Origin: Methylomarinovum caldicuralii | GTDB lineage: Bacteria > Pseudomonadota > Gammaproteobacteria > Methylococcales > Methylothermaceae | Assembly: GCF_033126985.1 (NCBI RefSeq) | Contig: NZ_AP024714.1 | Span: forward strand, 2,000,990 to 2,064,989 | DNA: 64,000 bases | Reading direction: 5' to 3' | Part shown: one piece after another, positions 29,625 through 40,021 of the stretch | How the letters are laid out: every line of letters starts with the position of its first letter | How positions within the stretch are numbered: position 1 is the first letter of the stretch | Notes under the pieces: model-generated | Database searches by the model: none | The model's input: only the letters and a program-made list of their open reading frames with translations | Told to the model about the DNA's origin: nothing | Translations under genes and position numbers: made by a program

Positions 29625-30597
29625 CGGAGAATTTCAGCCCCAGACGTTCGAACAGGCGGCGGTCGGCGTCGGCTTCCGGATTGTCGGTGGTCAGCAGCTT
29701 CTCGCCGTAGAATACCGAATTGGCCCCGGCGAGGAAGCACAGCGCTTGCATTTCGTCGCTCATGTCGCTGCGCCCGGCCGACAGCCGCACCCGCGATGCG
29801 GGCATGAGGATGCGCGCCACGGCGACGGTGCGCACGAATTCGATGGGATCAAGGGCTTCCCGACCGTGCAGCGGGGTTCCCTCCACCTGGACCAGCAGAT
29901 TGATGGGTACGCTTTCGGGATGTTTCGGCAGATTGGCCAGCTGTTGCAGCAGGCCGGCGCGGTCCTCGCGGTCCTCGCCCATGCCGACGATGCCGCCGCA
30001 ACAGACCGCCATCCCCGCCTCGCGCACGTGCTCGAGGGTGCGCAGACGGTCTTCGTAGGTGCGGGTGCTGATGATCTGCGGATAGTATTCCGGCGAGGTG
30101 TCGAGGTTGTGGTTGTAGTAATCGAGTCCCGCCTGGCGCAGCTTGCGGGCCTGTTCGGCGGTCAGCATCCCCAGGGTCATGCAGGTTTCCAGTCCCAGGG
30201 ACTTGACCTGCGCCACCATTTCCGCCACCTGCTCGATGTCGCGGTCCTTGGGGGCACGCCAGGCCGCCCCCATGCAGAAGCGGGTCGCCCCCTTGGCCTT
30301 GGCGGCCCGGGCGGCCTCGACCACTGCGTCGAGTGGCAGCAGAGATTCGCGTTCCAGCCCGGTTTCGTAACGGCCGCTCTGGGGGCAGTAGGCGCAGTCC
30401 TCAGGACAACCGCCGGTCTTGATCGACAGCAGGGTGCTGACCTGGACCTCGTTGGGGTCGAAGTGGCGCCGGTGTACCGTCTGGGCCTGAAACAGCAAGT
30501 CGTTGAAAGGCTCATCGAACAGCGCCAGGATCTCCTCCCGGGACCAGTCGTGGCGCAGGTCATCCTGCGGGGCCAGTTCAGCTGCGGACACCGCCAT
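29611..30597 (-). CDS. bioB: Biotin synthase
   Basis: 328-residue radical SAM enzyme inserting sulfur into dethiobiotin. The [4Fe-4S] motif is [12 protein letters not shown] (CxxxCxxC), and the second-cluster cysteines and [12 protein letters not shown] and [11 protein letters not shown] motifs are present. The ATG at 30597 has GGAGG five bases upstream. It heads bioB-bioF-bioH-bioC; bioA and bioD are not in the window. The 76-base gap to the divergent comF must hold both promoters. Confidence 0.97.
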   Translation of the reverse strand: MAVSAAELAPQDDLRHDWSREEILALFDEPFNDLLFQAQTVHRRHFDPNEVQVSTLLSIKTGGCPEDCAYCPQSGRYETGLERESLLPLDAVVEAARAAKAKGATRFCMGAAWRAPKDRDIEQVAEMVAQVKSLGLETCMTLGMLTAEQARKLRQAGLDYYNHNLDTSPEYYPQIISTRTYEDRLRTLEHVREAGMAVCCGGIVGMGEDREDRAGLLQQLANLPKHPESVPINLLVQVEGTPLHGREALDPIEFVRTVAVARILMPASRVRLSAGRSDMSDEMQALCFLAGANSVFYGEKLLTTDNPEADADRRLFERLGLKFSGACH

Positions 30598-30673
30598 CCT
30601 ATCCTCCGGAAACGAATTAGACTTGGAAGGCGATGTTAGCGCAACCCCAGCGGCTGTCAACTGGAAAGAGCAG

Positions 30674-31366
30674 ATGAAAGTTTACCACTGGCTGGAAGCG
30701 ATCCAGTTCTACCTCCTGCCGCCCCGTTGCCTCCTCTGCGGCGGGCCGGGACGGCAGCCGCTGGACCTGTGCCTTACCTGTGAAGCCGAGCTGCCCTGGA
30801 TCGAACACCCCTGCCCCGTCTGTGCCCGGCCCCTTCCCGCTGCCGCTCCGGCCTGCGGGGCCTGCCTGCGGCGGCCGCCTCCGTTCGAACGCACCATCGC
30901 CCTGTGGCACTACCAACCGCCGGTGGACCGCCTGGTGACCGCCGCCAAATACCGCGGCCTGCAGCCGCCGCTGCGCCTGTTCGGGGAGTGTCTGGCACGG
31001 CGGCTTGACAGCGCCCCCCGCCCCGATTGCCTGGTGCCGGTGCCGCTGCACCCCCGCCGCCTGCGCCAGCGCGGTTTCAATCAGAGCCTGGAAATCGCCC
31101 GGGTGGTCGGCCGGCGTCTGGGAATCCCCCTGCGTCCCGGACTGTGCCGGCGGATCCGCTTCACCCCGCCCCAGCAGGGTCTCAGCGCCCGCGACCGGCG
31201 GCGCAATCTGCGCGGGGCCTTCGTGGCCGATCCGGCTGTTCGCGGCCGCCACGTCGCCTTGATCGACGACGTCATGACCACCGCCGCCACCGTGGCCGAA
31301 ATCGCCACCACCCTCAGGCGCGCCGGTGTGACCGAAGTCTCGGTTTGGGTGATCGCGCGGGCCTGA
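30674..31366 (+). CDS. comF: ComF family phosphoribosyltransferase-like protein
   Basis: 230 residues. An N-terminal double zinc ribbon (CLLCG...CLTC and CPVC...CGAC) is followed by a PRTase domain with RQRGFNQS and the PRPP loop [16 protein letters not shown]. ComF proteins are needed for DNA uptake in transformable bacteria and are often next to bioB in gammaproteobacteria, as here. The enzymatic substrate is unknown. Confidence 0.93.
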   Translation: MKVYHWLEAIQFYLLPPRCLLCGGPGRQPLDLCLTCEAELPWIEHPCPVCARPLPAAAPACGACLRRPPPFERTIALWHYQPPVDRLVTAAKYRGLQPPLRLFGECLARRLDSAPRPDCLVPVPLHPRRLRQRGFNQSLEIARVVGRRLGIPLRPGLCRRIRFTPPQQGLSARDRRRNLRGAFVADPAVRGRHVALIDDVMTTAATVAEIATTLRRAGVTEVSVWVIARA

Positions 31367-31453
31367 GCGCCGGAACGTGAGTCCGGTCACAGACGCCAAG
31401 ATCACCTTGGACCATGCTTACCCCGAAACGATCACACAGCGGAGGTATACGTC

Positions 31454-31561
31454 ATGTCCAGCGTTGAACTCATTCTCACCGGCAGTCTGCTGACCACCAT
31501 CGCCGCCAGCGTCGGTTACTGCTGGCACCACTACCATCACCTGAGCGCACGTCACAGATAA
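31454..31561 (+). CDS. 35-residue small membrane protein candidate
   Basis: A short frame [15 protein letters not shown]... ending in a His-rich tail ([15 protein letters not shown]). A consensus-strength Shine-Dalgarno (GGAGG, 9 bases before ATG) and one predicted helix support translation. It sits 87 bases after comF, and its stop overlaps the convergent ubiA end by 10 bases. I do not recognise it. The HHYHH cluster with a cysteine could bind metal, which is speculation. Confidence 0.5.
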   Translation: MSSVELILTGSLLTTIAASVGYCWHHYHHLSARHR

Positions 31562-32412
31562 TCCAGCAGAATCCCCAGAAACACCACCGCCCCCAGCCAA
31601 TTGTTGTTGAGGAACGCCTGGAAACAGCGCCCGGGGTCGTGCTCACGGATGAGCCACTGCTGGTAGGCCATGAAACCGGCCGCCGCCACCAGACCGGCCC
31701 AGTACCATCCCCCCAGCCCCACCAGGCGGCCGACCCAGGCCAGCACCGCCAGCATCGCCAGCTGGATCAGGCCGATGATGAGACGGTCGTGGCGGCCGAA
31801 CAGAATGGCGGTGGATTTGACCCCGATACGAAGGTCGTCCTCCCGGTCGACGATCGCATACATGGTGTCGTAGGCCAAGGCCCAGAGCAGCGTTGCCAGC
31901 AGCAGCCACCAGGCGACGGCCGGCACGGCGCCGGTTTGGGCGGCGAAGGCCATCGGCACCGCCCAGCCGAAGGCCAGCCCCAGATAGGCCTGAGGCAGAT
32001 GGGTGTAGCGTTTCATGAAGGGATAGGAAGCGGCCAGAAAGGCGGCGACGAAGGCCAGAGCGATGGTGAGGCGGTTGAGGAACAACACCAGCACGAATGC
32101 CAGCCCGCACAATACCGCGAACAGGATCAGCGCCTCCCTGGGAGTGACCCTGCCGGCCGCCAGGGGACGGTCGCGGGTCCGGCGCACGTGGGGGTCGAAG
32201 CGGCGGTCGGCGTAATCGTTGATGACGCAGCCCGCCGAGCGCATCAGCACCACCCCCAGGATGAAGATCGCCACGATCACAGGATCGGGACGGCCGTTGC
32301 CGGCGATCCACAGGGCCCACAGAGCCGGCCACAGCAACAGGAAGATGCCGATGGGACGGTGCAGCCGCATCAGATAAGCGTACTGCCGCAGCCGGTCACG
32401 CCAGTCGGTCAT
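31552..32412 (-). CDS. ubiA: 4-hydroxybenzoate octaprenyltransferase
   Basis: 286-residue membrane prenyltransferase attaching the polyprenyl tail to 4-hydroxybenzoate in ubiquinone synthesis. The first Asp motif is [19 protein letters not shown] and the second [12 protein letters not shown]. The start at 32412 ([22 protein letters not shown]) is standard, and the gene overlaps ubiC by 17 bases. ubiC supplies its substrate. Confidence 0.96.
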   Translation of the reverse strand: MTDWRDRLRQYAYLMRLHRPIGIFLLLWPALWALWIAGNGRPDPVIVAIFILGVVLMRSAGCVINDYADRRFDPHVRRTRDRPLAAGRVTPREALILFAVLCGLAFVLVLFLNRLTIALAFVAAFLAASYPFMKRYTHLPQAYLGLAFGWAVPMAFAAQTGAVPAVAWWLLLATLLWALAYDTMYAIVDREDDLRIGVKSTAILFGRHDRLIIGLIQLAMLAVLAWVGRLVGLGGWYWAGLVAAAGFMAYQQWLIREHDPGRCFQAFLNNNWLGAVVFLGILLDYL

Positions 32413-32986
32413 GGTCAGCCTCCAGTTCGAACAGCGGGGGCAAAAAGAATTCGGCGACCAGCAACGGCCGCCCGTCGATGGTGTAGCGGGTGCGCCGGCC
32501 CCAGTCGGGGCGCGGCAACGGCGCTCTCCAGTTCCGGGAAACCAGGCGGGTCCATTCGCAGCCCTGCCGGCGCACCGCCGGATCGGTGAACAGCAGCGCC
32601 CCCAGCGGCCGGGCGCCCAGCCGGGCAAAGCCGGCGCCTTCCCCTTGCAGGGTCGCCGGCGGGGCTACCGTCCGCGCCGCCAGCAGCGGCATTCCCCGGT
32701 GTTCCAGCACCACCTCCCGCACCCACAGCAGCCGGGGGCGGTAAGCGAGCCGGCGGCGTTCGCTCGCCAGCGCCCACCCCAACCCCTGACGCAACACCCG
32801 CACCTCTACCGTGCCGGTCAAGGACTGGAGGCGGGCGGTGAGGGAACCGGTTTCCGCCAGCCAGCTCAGCGCCTGGGGAGGCGGACGCCCGGCGAACCGA
32901 AACCTGGGAACGAACCAGCGCGGATCGTTGGCGAGCAGCAGACTGGGGGCGAGCGGCTTCAAAGGCAATGATCGCTGTAGGGTCAA
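32396..32986 (-). CDS. ubiC: Chorismate lyase
   Basis: Cleaves chorismate to pyruvate and 4-hydroxybenzoate, the substrate of UbiA next door. The fold markers are the SLTARL helix, [21 protein letters not shown] and a C-terminal [23 protein letters not shown]. No ATG fits the expected N-terminus. The best start is a TTG at 32986 that overlaps the recG stop (TTGA), giving 196 residues; an in-frame ATG at 33067 lies well inside recG. The start is therefore uncertain while the gene is not. Confidence 0.85.
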   Translation of the reverse strand: MTLQRSLPLKPLAPSLLLANDPRWFVPRFRFAGRPPPQALSWLAETGSLTARLQSLTGTVEVRVLRQGLGWALASERRRLAYRPRLLWVREVVLEHRGMPLLAARTVAPPATLQGEGAGFARLGARPLGALLFTDPAVRRQGCEWTRLVSRNWRAPLPRPDWGRRTRYTIDGRPLLVAEFFLPPLFELEADHDRLA

Positions 32987-35046
32987 ACGTCGGCGTAGCG
33001 GTCGCCGCTGCCGATCCAGAAGGCCAGCAGCGCGGGGATGCGTTCCGGAGCGTGGCGTTCGAGCCATTCGGCCGCCTGCCGCACCTGGGGCAGCCATTGA
33101 CGGTCGCGCACCGGGTCGGCCATTTTAAACTGCAGGGCCCCGCTTTGGCGAGTGCCGAGCACCTCTCCCGGACCGCGCAGTTCCAGATCCTTTTCCGCCA
33201 GGGCGAAACCGTCGTGGCAGCGGCGCAGATAGTCGAGGCGCTGGCGCGCCGCTTCCGTCAGCGGGGGACGGTAGAGCAGGATGCAGTAGCTCTGTCCCGG
33301 CCCCCGCCCCACCCGGCCCCGCAACTGGTGCAGCTGGGCCAATCCTAAGCGTTCGGCGTTCTCGATCACCATCAGGCCGGCGTTGGGCACGTCCACGCCC
33401 ACCTCGATCACCGTGGTCGCCACGAGAAGGTCGATGTCGCCGGCCTTGAAGGCCGTCATCACCGTTTCCTTGTCGGCGCCTTTCATGCGCCCGTGCACCA
33501 GCCCGATGCGCACGCCGGGAAGTTCTTCGGCGAGCCGTTCCGCCGTCTTTTCCGCCGCCTCTCCCGCCAGCGCCTCGGATTCCTCGATCAGGGTACAAAC
33601 CCAGTAGGCCTGGCGGCCGCCGGCGAGCCAGTCCCGCAGCCGGGCGATCAGTTCGGTGCGGCGGGCCTCGCTCATCACCCGGGTTTCCACCGGTTGCCGT
33701 CCCGGCGGCAGCTTGTCGATCACCGACACCTCCAGATCGCCGTAACGCAGCATCGCCAGGGTTCGGGGAATGGGGGTGGCGGTCATCACCAGATAGTGGG
33801 GGATCCACCCGTCCGCCTTGGCCTTGAGGGCGAGGCGCTGATCCACACCGAAACGGTGCTGCTCATCGACGATCACCAGCCCCAGGCGGGCGAAATCCAC
33901 CGCCCGCTGGAACAGGGCGTGGGTGCCGATGACCACGTCGATCTCACCGGCGGCGACGGCTTCCAGCAGGCGGCGGCGTTCGCGGCTGGCGGTGCGGGCC
34001 GTCAGCAGCGCCAGCCGCACGCCCAGAGGTTCGAACCAGGCCCGCCAGGTGTGGGCGTGTTGCTCCGCCAGCAGTTCCGTCGGCGCCATCAGCGCGGTCT
34101 GCCAGCCATTGGCGGCGGCGCACAGGGCGGCCAGCGCGGCGACCACGGTCTTGCCGGAACCGACGTCCCCCTGCAAAAGCCGCCCCATCTGCCGGGTGGC
34201 AGCCAGATCGCCGCGGATTTCGGCGAACGCCCGCCGCTGGGCACCGGTGAGCTGAAAAGGCAGCTGCGCCAGAAACCGCGTTAGGTCTTCCTCCGCCAGC
34301 GGCAGCGCCGGCGCCCTGCCCTCGGCCCGGAAACGGCTCTGGCTCCGAAAGGCCAGCTGATGCGCCAACAGCTCCTCGAAAGCCAGCCGCTGCCAGGCCG
34401 GATGACGCCCTGCGGTCAGGGCGGCGGGGTCGGCCTCGGCGGGGGGACGGTGCAGGGCGGCCAATGCTTCCGCCGGCGCCATCGAAAGCGATGACGGCAG
34501 GGATTCCAGCGGCAACGCCGGCAACCACGGCGGGGCGGCGTCCAGCTGATCCAGCGCCAGCCCCTGCAGGCGCCGCAGGGTGCGCTGGCTGAGCCCCGGG
34601 GTGGTGGCGTAGACCGGCACGATCCCCCCGCTGGCCTGCTGGGACGGCTCCAGTTCGGGATGGATCATCTCGCGGCCGAAGGCGGACACCCTGACCTCGC
34701 CGAAACAGCGCCAGCGGCTGCCGGGCGCCAGCCGGTTACGCAGGGCGGCGCTGAAATGAAAAAAGCGCAGGTCCATGGCGTCGCTGCCGTCCCGTATCCG
34801 ACTGACCAGCATCGGCCTGCGCCGTCCGGTCACCTCGGTGAGCACCACCTCGCCTTCGATCAGGCACTTACCCGCGGCAGCGGCGATGGGGACCACGGTA
34901 CGCCGGTCCTCGTAGCGAATGGGGGCGTGCAGGAGCAGGTCACGCAGGTCGAAAATACCGAGCTTCTGCAGCCGCGCCGCTAAGGCCGGGCCGACGCCCT
35001 GGAGACTCAGAACCGGGGGAATGGACATCGCGGCGGCTGCCGCCAT
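32983..35046 (-). CDS. recG: ATP-dependent DNA helicase RecG
   Basis: 687-residue superfamily 2 helicase that reverses stalled forks and branch-migrates junctions. It begins with the wedge/OB domain (LQGVGPALAARLQKLGI, RYEDR) and continues with the helicase motifs GDVGSGKTVVA, APTELLAEQH, DEQHRFGVDQR and MTATPIPRTLA, and in the second lobe ATTVIEVGVDVPNA and QLRGRVGRG. It lies 2 bases after spoT and runs into ubiC. Confidence 0.97.
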   Translation of the reverse strand: MAAAAAMSIPPVLSLQGVGPALAARLQKLGIFDLRDLLLHAPIRYEDRRTVVPIAAAAGKCLIEGEVVLTEVTGRRRPMLVSRIRDGSDAMDLRFFHFSAALRNRLAPGSRWRCFGEVRVSAFGREMIHPELEPSQQASGGIVPVYATTPGLSQRTLRRLQGLALDQLDAAPPWLPALPLESLPSSLSMAPAEALAALHRPPAEADPAALTAGRHPAWQRLAFEELLAHQLAFRSQSRFRAEGRAPALPLAEEDLTRFLAQLPFQLTGAQRRAFAEIRGDLAATRQMGRLLQGDVGSGKTVVAALAALCAAANGWQTALMAPTELLAEQHAHTWRAWFEPLGVRLALLTARTASRERRRLLEAVAAGEIDVVIGTHALFQRAVDFARLGLVIVDEQHRFGVDQRLALKAKADGWIPHYLVMTATPIPRTLAMLRYGDLEVSVIDKLPPGRQPVETRVMSEARRTELIARLRDWLAGGRQAYWVCTLIEESEALAGEAAEKTAERLAEELPGVRIGLVHGRMKGADKETVMTAFKAGDIDLLVATTVIEVGVDVPNAGLMVIENAERLGLAQLHQLRGRVGRGPGQSYCILLYRPPLTEAARQRLDYLRRCHDGFALAEKDLELRGPGEVLGTRQSGALQFKMADPVRDRQWLPQVRQAAEWLERHAPERIPALLAFWIGSGDRYADV

Positions 35047-35048
35047 TG

Positions 35049-37202
35049 TCAGCTGCGGGCTCGCTGGATCTTCAGGACCACCGGCAGATGGCGCAGACGG
35101 CGGATGATTCGGGCCAGATGACGGCGGTCGCGGACGGTCAGGGTGACCAGATCGGTGCTGGTGTGGCTGTCCTGCTGGGTGATCTGGAAGTTCTCGATGT
35201 TGGCCTCCGCCTCGGCGATGGTCGCCGCCACCCGGGCCAAAGCCCCGCGGCGGTCGAGGAGGACGATGCGCAAATCGACGGGAAATTCCCCTTCCACGTT
35301 GCGATCCCACTCCGCCGGCATCCAGGTCACCTGTTTCTTCTGGAATTCCAGGGCGTTCTTGCAGCCGCTGCGGTGCACCACCAAGCCCTTGCCGGGGCGG
35401 AAGAAACCGATGATCGGATCGCCGGGAATCGGCCGGCAGCACTTGGCCAGACTGACCACCATGCCCTCGGTGCCCTGTATGATCAAGGGTACTCCGCTGC
35501 CGCTTTCCTCCAGCGCCACATCGACGCCGTCACCGCTGGCGGCCAGCTGGCGCGCCACCAGCATTGCCATGCGGTTTCCCAGGCCGATCTCCTCGCACAG
35601 CTGCTCGAGATCGCGGCAGCCGATGGCCTGCAGTTTGGCGGTCAGCGCTTCTGGAGGGATCGCCTCCAGATTCAGCCCCAGCTTGTGCAACTCCGCCTCC
35701 AGCATCCGCCGCCCCAGCCCCACCGCCTCGCGGCACTTGAGCTGGCGCAGGTAGCTGCGGATCGCGCTCCGGGCCTTGGCGGTCACCACGTAGTTGAGCC
35801 AGGAGGGATGGGGACGGGCGTGCTCCTGGGTCACCGCCTCGACCGTCTGGCCGTTGGCCAGGGGCGTGTGCAGGGGCATCAGCCGGCCATCGATGCGGGC
35901 GGCGACGCAGTGATGGCCCACTTCGGTGTGGACCGCGTAGGCGAAATCCAGGGCGGTCGCGCCGTAGGGCAGTTTGACGATGTCCCCTTCCGGGGTGAAG
36001 ACGTAGACCTCCGAAGGAAAGAGATCGATCTTGAGGTTGTCGAGAAACTCCAGTGATCCCCCCTCGCCCTGCTGGTGCTCCAGGAACTCCTTGATCCAGG
36101 CATAGGCGCGGGCCTTGGCAGTGTCGGCGATCTCCTTTTTGTAGAGCCAGTGGGCGGCGATGCCGTTTTCGGCAATCCGGTGCATGTCGCGGGTGCGGAT
36201 CTGCACCTCCACCGGCACCCCGTAAGGGCCGACCACCACGGTGTGGAGCGACTGATAGCCGTTGTCCTTGGGCAGAGCGATATAGTCCTTGAAACGTCCG
36301 GGCACGGGTTTGTAGAGCCTGTGCACCAGCCCCAACGCCCGGTAACAGGCGTCCACGTCGGTGGTCACGATGCGCACCGCATAGACGTCGAAGACCTGGT
36401 TGAAGGTCAGTCCCTTCTCGCGCATCTTTTTGTAGATGCTGAAAATATGCTTTTCCCGCCCACGGACCTCCCCCTCGATGCCCGCTTCCTCCAGACGCTG
36501 GCGCAGGTTGGATTCGATGGTGGCGATCACTTCCTTGCGGTTGCCCCGGGCCCGCTTGACCGCCCGCTTCAGCACCCGGTAGCGCATCGGGTGCATGGCC
36601 TGCATGGCCAGTTCCTCCAGCTCGAGGCGGATGCGGTGCATTCCCAGACGGTTGGCCAGCGGTGCGTAGATCTCCAGGGTTTCGCGGGCGAAGCGGCGCC
36701 GCCGTGCGGGGGCCATCGGCCCCAGGGTGCGCATGTTGTGCAGGCGGTCGGCGAGCTTGACCAAGATGACACGCAGATCCTGGGCCATGGCCAGGATCAT
36801 CTTGCGCAGGGATTCGGCCTGGACCTCCTGCTTGGACTTGGTGTCGAGCTGGGTCAGCTTGGTGACCCCGTCCACCAGCCCGGCCACTTCGTCGCCGAAA
36901 AGCTCGGCGAGCTGCGCCTTCGTGACCGGGGTGTCTTCGATGACGTCGTGAAGGATGGCGGCGACGATTCCGGCCGTATCCATCTTCATCTGCTCGGCCA
37001 GAATCGTCGCCACTTCGATGGGATGGCAGACGTAGGGCTCGCCGCTGAGGCGGAACTGATCGGCGTGGGCCGCGTCGGCGAATTCGACCGCATGACGGAC
37101 CGTTCCAACCTGTTCCTCAGGCAGATAACCGGCCACCGTCTCCAGCAGGCGCGCCGCCAGGACGTCCTGAGGGCGTTCGAGTTGCAGGGCCGGTTCCGCC
37201 AT
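35049..37202 (-). CDS. spoT: Bifunctional (p)ppGpp synthase/hydrolase
   Basis: 717 residues. The HD hydrolase domain keeps HDVIEDT and LADRLHNMRTL, so degradation should work. The synthetase domain contains KDYIALPKDNGYQSLHTVVVG and VQIRTRDMHRIAENGIAAHW. TGS and ACT regulatory domains follow (VYVFTPEGDIVKLPYGAT; ILLDRRGALARVAATI). The ATG at 37202 is chosen from MAEPALQL. It lies 10 bases after rpoZ in the conserved rpoZ-spoT-recG order. Confidence 0.96.
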   Translation of the reverse strand: MAEPALQLERPQDVLAARLLETVAGYLPEEQVGTVRHAVEFADAAHADQFRLSGEPYVCHPIEVATILAEQMKMDTAGIVAAILHDVIEDTPVTKAQLAELFGDEVAGLVDGVTKLTQLDTKSKQEVQAESLRKMILAMAQDLRVILVKLADRLHNMRTLGPMAPARRRRFARETLEIYAPLANRLGMHRIRLELEELAMQAMHPMRYRVLKRAVKRARGNRKEVIATIESNLRQRLEEAGIEGEVRGREKHIFSIYKKMREKGLTFNQVFDVYAVRIVTTDVDACYRALGLVHRLYKPVPGRFKDYIALPKDNGYQSLHTVVVGPYGVPVEVQIRTRDMHRIAENGIAAHWLYKKEIADTAKARAYAWIKEFLEHQQGEGGSLEFLDNLKIDLFPSEVYVFTPEGDIVKLPYGATALDFAYAVHTEVGHHCVAARIDGRLMPLHTPLANGQTVEAVTQEHARPHPSWLNYVVTAKARSAIRSYLRQLKCREAVGLGRRMLEAELHKLGLNLEAIPPEALTAKLQAIGCRDLEQLCEEIGLGNRMAMLVARQLAASGDGVDVALEESGSGVPLIIQGTEGMVVSLAKCCRPIPGDPIIGFFRPGKGLVVHRSGCKNALEFQKKQVTWMPAEWDRNVEGEFPVDLRIVLLDRRGALARVAATIAEAEANIENFQITQQDSHTSTDLVTLTVRDRRHLARIIRRLRHLPVVLKIQRARS

Positions 37203-37212
37203 CTCGGGATGC

Positions 37213-37470
37213 CTAGACCGTTTGCGGCTGCGGCGCCGACCCCAGCAGCGGATCGACACCGCCGTTCATGTCCAGCTCGCGCAGCTTGTCGATGTCGAGC
37301 TTGCCGGCGGCGATTTCCCGCAGGGCCACCACGGTGGCCTTGTCGTCACCCCAGGGAACCAGGGGTTCGGCGCCGGCGAGCAGCTGGCGGGCCCGCTTGG
37401 TGGCGAGCAGCACCAGTTCGAAACGGTTTTCGACCTTGTCGAGGCAGTCTTCTACGGTGATTCGGGCCAT
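37213..37470 (-). CDS. rpoZ: RNA polymerase omega subunit
   Basis: 85 residues with the omega core [30 protein letters not shown] and a helix ending in [14 protein letters not shown]. Omega helps assemble RNA polymerase and forms part of a ppGpp site, which fits its operon with spoT. The ATG at 37470 follows AAGTCCTGTTG and a clear sigma-70 promoter. Confidence 0.96.
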   Translation of the reverse strand: MARITVEDCLDKVENRFELVLLATKRARQLLAGAEPLVPWGDDKATVVALREIAAGKLDIDKLRELDMNGGVDPLLGSAPQPQTV

Positions 37471-37496
37471 GGATTTTCCTCAAGTCCTGTTGTATC

Positions 37497-37525
37497 CGTA
37501 TAACAAATCTGTTGTAAATTAGCAA
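37497..37525 (-). promoter_or_regulatory. Sigma-70 promoter of the rpoZ-spoT-recG-ubiC-ubiA operon
   Basis: Minus strand -35 TTGCTA (37525-37520), 17-base spacer, -10 TATACG (37502-37497), 27 bases before the rpoZ ATG. The -35 overlaps the last codon and stop of pgk. Confidence 0.6.
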
Positions 37526-38700
37526 TCCCGTTGTTCCAGAATCTCCACCGCCGGCAGTTTCTTGCCCTCAAGGAATTCCAGAAACGCGCCGCCGCCGGTG
37601 GACATGTAGGAAATGCCGTCGGCGACGCCGAACTTCTCGATCGCCGCCAGGGTGTCGCCGCCGCCGGCGATGGAGAACGCCGGGCTCTTGGCGATGGCCT
37701 CGGCGATGCGGCGGGTACCGTGGCTGAACTGCTCGATCTCGAACACCCCGACCGGCCCGTTCCAGACGATGGTGCCCGCCTGCATGATCCTGTCGGCATA
37801 GAGATCGGCGGTCTTGGGACCGATGTCGAGGATCATGTCGTCCTCGGCCACTTCCTCCACCGGCTTGGTGACCGCCTCGGCGTCTTCGGAAAATTCCTTG
37901 GCCACCACCACGTCCACCGGGATGGGAATCTCGGCGCCGCGGGCTTGGGCCTGTTCCATCAGGCACTTAGCTTCGGGGATCAGACCCTCCTCGTAAAGGG
38001 ATTTGCCCACCGGGTGGCCGGCAGCGGCGATGAAGGTATTGGCGATGCCGCCGCCCACGATCAATTGATCCACTTTCTGCGCCAAAGTTTCCAGCACCGT
38101 CAGCTTGGTGGACACCTTGGAACCGCCGACGATGGCCAGCAACGGACGGTCGGGATTTTCCAGGGCCTTCGCCAGCGCCTCCAGTTCCCTGGCCAGCAGC
38201 AAACCGGCGCACACTTCGGGGGCGAACCGGGCCACCGCATGGGTGGATGCCTGGGCCCGGTGGGCGGTGCCGAAAGCGTCCATCACGAAGACGTCGCAGA
38301 GGGCGGCCATCTTTCTCCCCAGTTCCGGATCGTTCTCCTTCTCCCCCTTCAGGAAGCGGACGTTCTCCAGCAGGACCAGTTCACCGGGCGCCTGGCACTG
38401 CACCCCGTCGATCCAGTCCTTGACCAGCCGCACCGGCAGCCCCATCAGTTCGGATATGCGTTCCGCCACTGGCGCCAGGGAATATTGGGGATCGTATTCC
38501 CCTTCCTTGGGGCGGCCCAGATGGGACATGACCATCACACAGGCAGCACCCTGTTCCAGGGCGTAACGGATGGTGGGAATGCTGGCGCGGATACGGGTAT
38601 CGGAAGCGACTTTGCCGTCACTGATCGGCACGTTGAGGTCGGCGCGGATCAACACCCGTTTGCCCTTGAGTTTCAAATCGGTGATTTTCTTGATGGCCAT
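37519..38700 (-). CDS. pgk: Phosphoglycerate kinase
   Basis: 393 residues, normal bacterial length. Motifs include [48 protein letters not shown], the nucleotide region NGPVGVFE and [13 protein letters not shown]. It transfers phosphate between 1,3-bisphosphoglycerate and ADP in glycolysis, gluconeogenesis and any Calvin cycle. AGGAGG lies just upstream of the ATG at 38700. Confidence 0.98.
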   Translation of the reverse strand: MAIKKITDLKLKGKRVLIRADLNVPISDGKVASDTRIRASIPTIRYALEQGAACVMVMSHLGRPKEGEYDPQYSLAPVAERISELMGLPVRLVKDWIDGVQCQAPGELVLLENVRFLKGEKENDPELGRKMAALCDVFVMDAFGTAHRAQASTHAVARFAPEVCAGLLLARELEALAKALENPDRPLLAIVGGSKVSTKLTVLETLAQKVDQLIVGGGIANTFIAAAGHPVGKSLYEEGLIPEAKCLMEQAQARGAEIPIPVDVVVAKEFSEDAEAVTKPVEEVAEDDMILDIGPKTADLYADRIMQAGTIVWNGPVGVFEIEQFSHGTRRIAEAIAKSPAFSIAGGGDTLAAIEKFGVADGISYMSTGGGAFLEFLEGKKLPAVEILEQRDC

Positions 38701-38752
38701 GTTTCCTCCTGTCAGATGAACGAGTGATGAACGGGAAATGGGCGCTCCCCCA

Positions 38753-39313
38753 TCAGGCGTTTTCCGGCTTCCACTTGATGGAACAGCCCATGCTGGGATA
38801 CTGCACCTCCGGCCCCCGGCCGGTGGCGGCGATCTGCTTCATGGCCTCCAGCAGTTCGTGGCGGGCGCCGGGCACCGGGTCCTTGCCGCCTTCGATCAGG
38901 CGGCCGCGGTACTGCAGCTGCAGCTCGGCGTTGTAGCCGAAGAAATCCGGAGTGCAGATGGCGCCGAAGGCCCGGGCGACCTCCTGGGTTTCGTCGAGCA
39001 GATAGGGGAACGGGAACTGTTTCTCCGCGGCGATGCGCTTCATGTTGTCGAAGGAATCCTCCGGATAGCGCTCGGTGTCGTTGGGATTGATGGCCACGCA
39101 ACCGACGCCGTGACGGGAAATCTCGCGACAATCCTCGATCAGGATGTCGAGGATCGCCTTCACGTAGGGGCAGTGGTTGCAGATGAACATCACCAGCAGG
39201 CCGTTGGGACCTTTGCACTGATCCCGGGTCCAGACCCGGCCGTCGACACCGGGCAGGGCAAAGTCGGGACAGGGCTTTCCAAACTCGCACAGCGGGGTTT
39301 TCATCAGCGCCAT
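38753..39313 (-). CDS. Thioredoxin-like redoxin family protein
   Basis: 186-residue cytoplasmic protein of the AhpC/TSA-redoxin type. The active-site segment is [11 protein letters not shown], with CxxC in the place of the peroxidatic motif, and a conserved [13 protein letters not shown] follows. Close relatives are annotated only as thioredoxin family proteins. A peroxiredoxin or disulfide reductase role is likely but unproven. A strong AGGAGG precedes the ATG. It is upstream of pgk on the same strand with a 52-base gap. Confidence 0.85.
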   Translation of the reverse strand: MALMKTPLCEFGKPCPDFALPGVDGRVWTRDQCKGPNGLLVMFICNHCPYVKAILDILIEDCREISRHGVGCVAINPNDTERYPEDSFDNMKRIAAEKQFPFPYLLDETQEVARAFGAICTPDFFGYNAELQLQYRGRLIEGGKDPVPGARHELLEAMKQIAATGRGPEVQYPSMGCSIKWKPENA

Positions 39314-39358
39314 GACACACCTCCTCTTGAGTCTTTTTAATGAAAAATCATATCAGAA

Positions 39359-40021
39359 TCAGCCCGTTGCCGCCTTCTCTCCGCCCCGTTCCAGGCGCTT
39401 TTCGGGGTATTCGCACAAGTCACGGATAACGCATTGGTCACACTTGGGATTGCGGGCGGTACACACGTAGCGGCCGTGCAGGATCAGCAGATGGTGAGCG
39501 TCTTTCTTGAATTCCTCGGGGGTGTAGCGGTTCAGCTTCTCCTCCACCTCGCGCACGGTCCTGCCCGGCGCCAGGCCGGTGCGGTTGGCGACCCGGAAAA
39601 TGTGGGTATCGACGGCGATGGTCGGCTCGCCGTAGAGGGTGTTGAGAATGACGTTGGCGGTCTTGCGTCCCACGCCGGGCAGGGCTTCCAGCGCCTGGCG
39701 CGTCCGCGGCACCTGGCCGCCGTGTTTCTCGAGCAGCTGCCGGCACAGGGCGATGAGATTGCGCGCCTTGGTGTTGTAAAGGCCGATGTGACGAATGTAA
39801 CGCTTCAGCCCTTCCTCGCCCAGAGCCAGCATCTTCTCGGGCGTGTCGGCCACTTTGAACAATTCCGCGGTGGCCCGGTTGACGCTCTTGTCGGTGGCCT
39901 GCGCCGACAGCACCACCGCCACCAGCAGTTCGAAAGGCGTGCGGTACTTGAGCTCGGTGGTGGGATTGGGAATGGCCTTGGCCAGACGTTCGAAAATCAG
40001 CCTGCGCTTTTTCTGATTCAA
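39359..40021 (-). CDS. nth: Endonuclease III (DNA glycosylase/AP lyase)
   Basis: Removes oxidised pyrimidines in base excision repair. Helix-hairpin-helix [13 protein letters not shown] with catalytic Lys, catalytic Asp in [11 protein letters not shown], and a [4Fe-4S] cluster C-x6-C-x2-C-x5-C ([17 protein letters not shown]). The start is a TTG at 40021 overlapping the stop of the RsxB-like gene (TTGA). Reading from it gives [15 protein letters not shown], which aligns with the E. coli N-terminus MNKAKRLEILTRL. Length is 220 residues. Confidence 0.95.
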   Translation of the reverse strand: MNQKKRRLIFERLAKAIPNPTTELKYRTPFELLVAVVLSAQATDKSVNRATAELFKVADTPEKMLALGEEGLKRYIRHIGLYNTKARNLIALCRQLLEKHGGQVPRTRQALEALPGVGRKTANVILNTLYGEPTIAVDTHIFRVANRTGLAPGRTVREVEEKLNRYTPEEFKKDAHHLLILHGRYVCTARNPKCDQCVIRDLCEYPEKRLERGGEKAATG

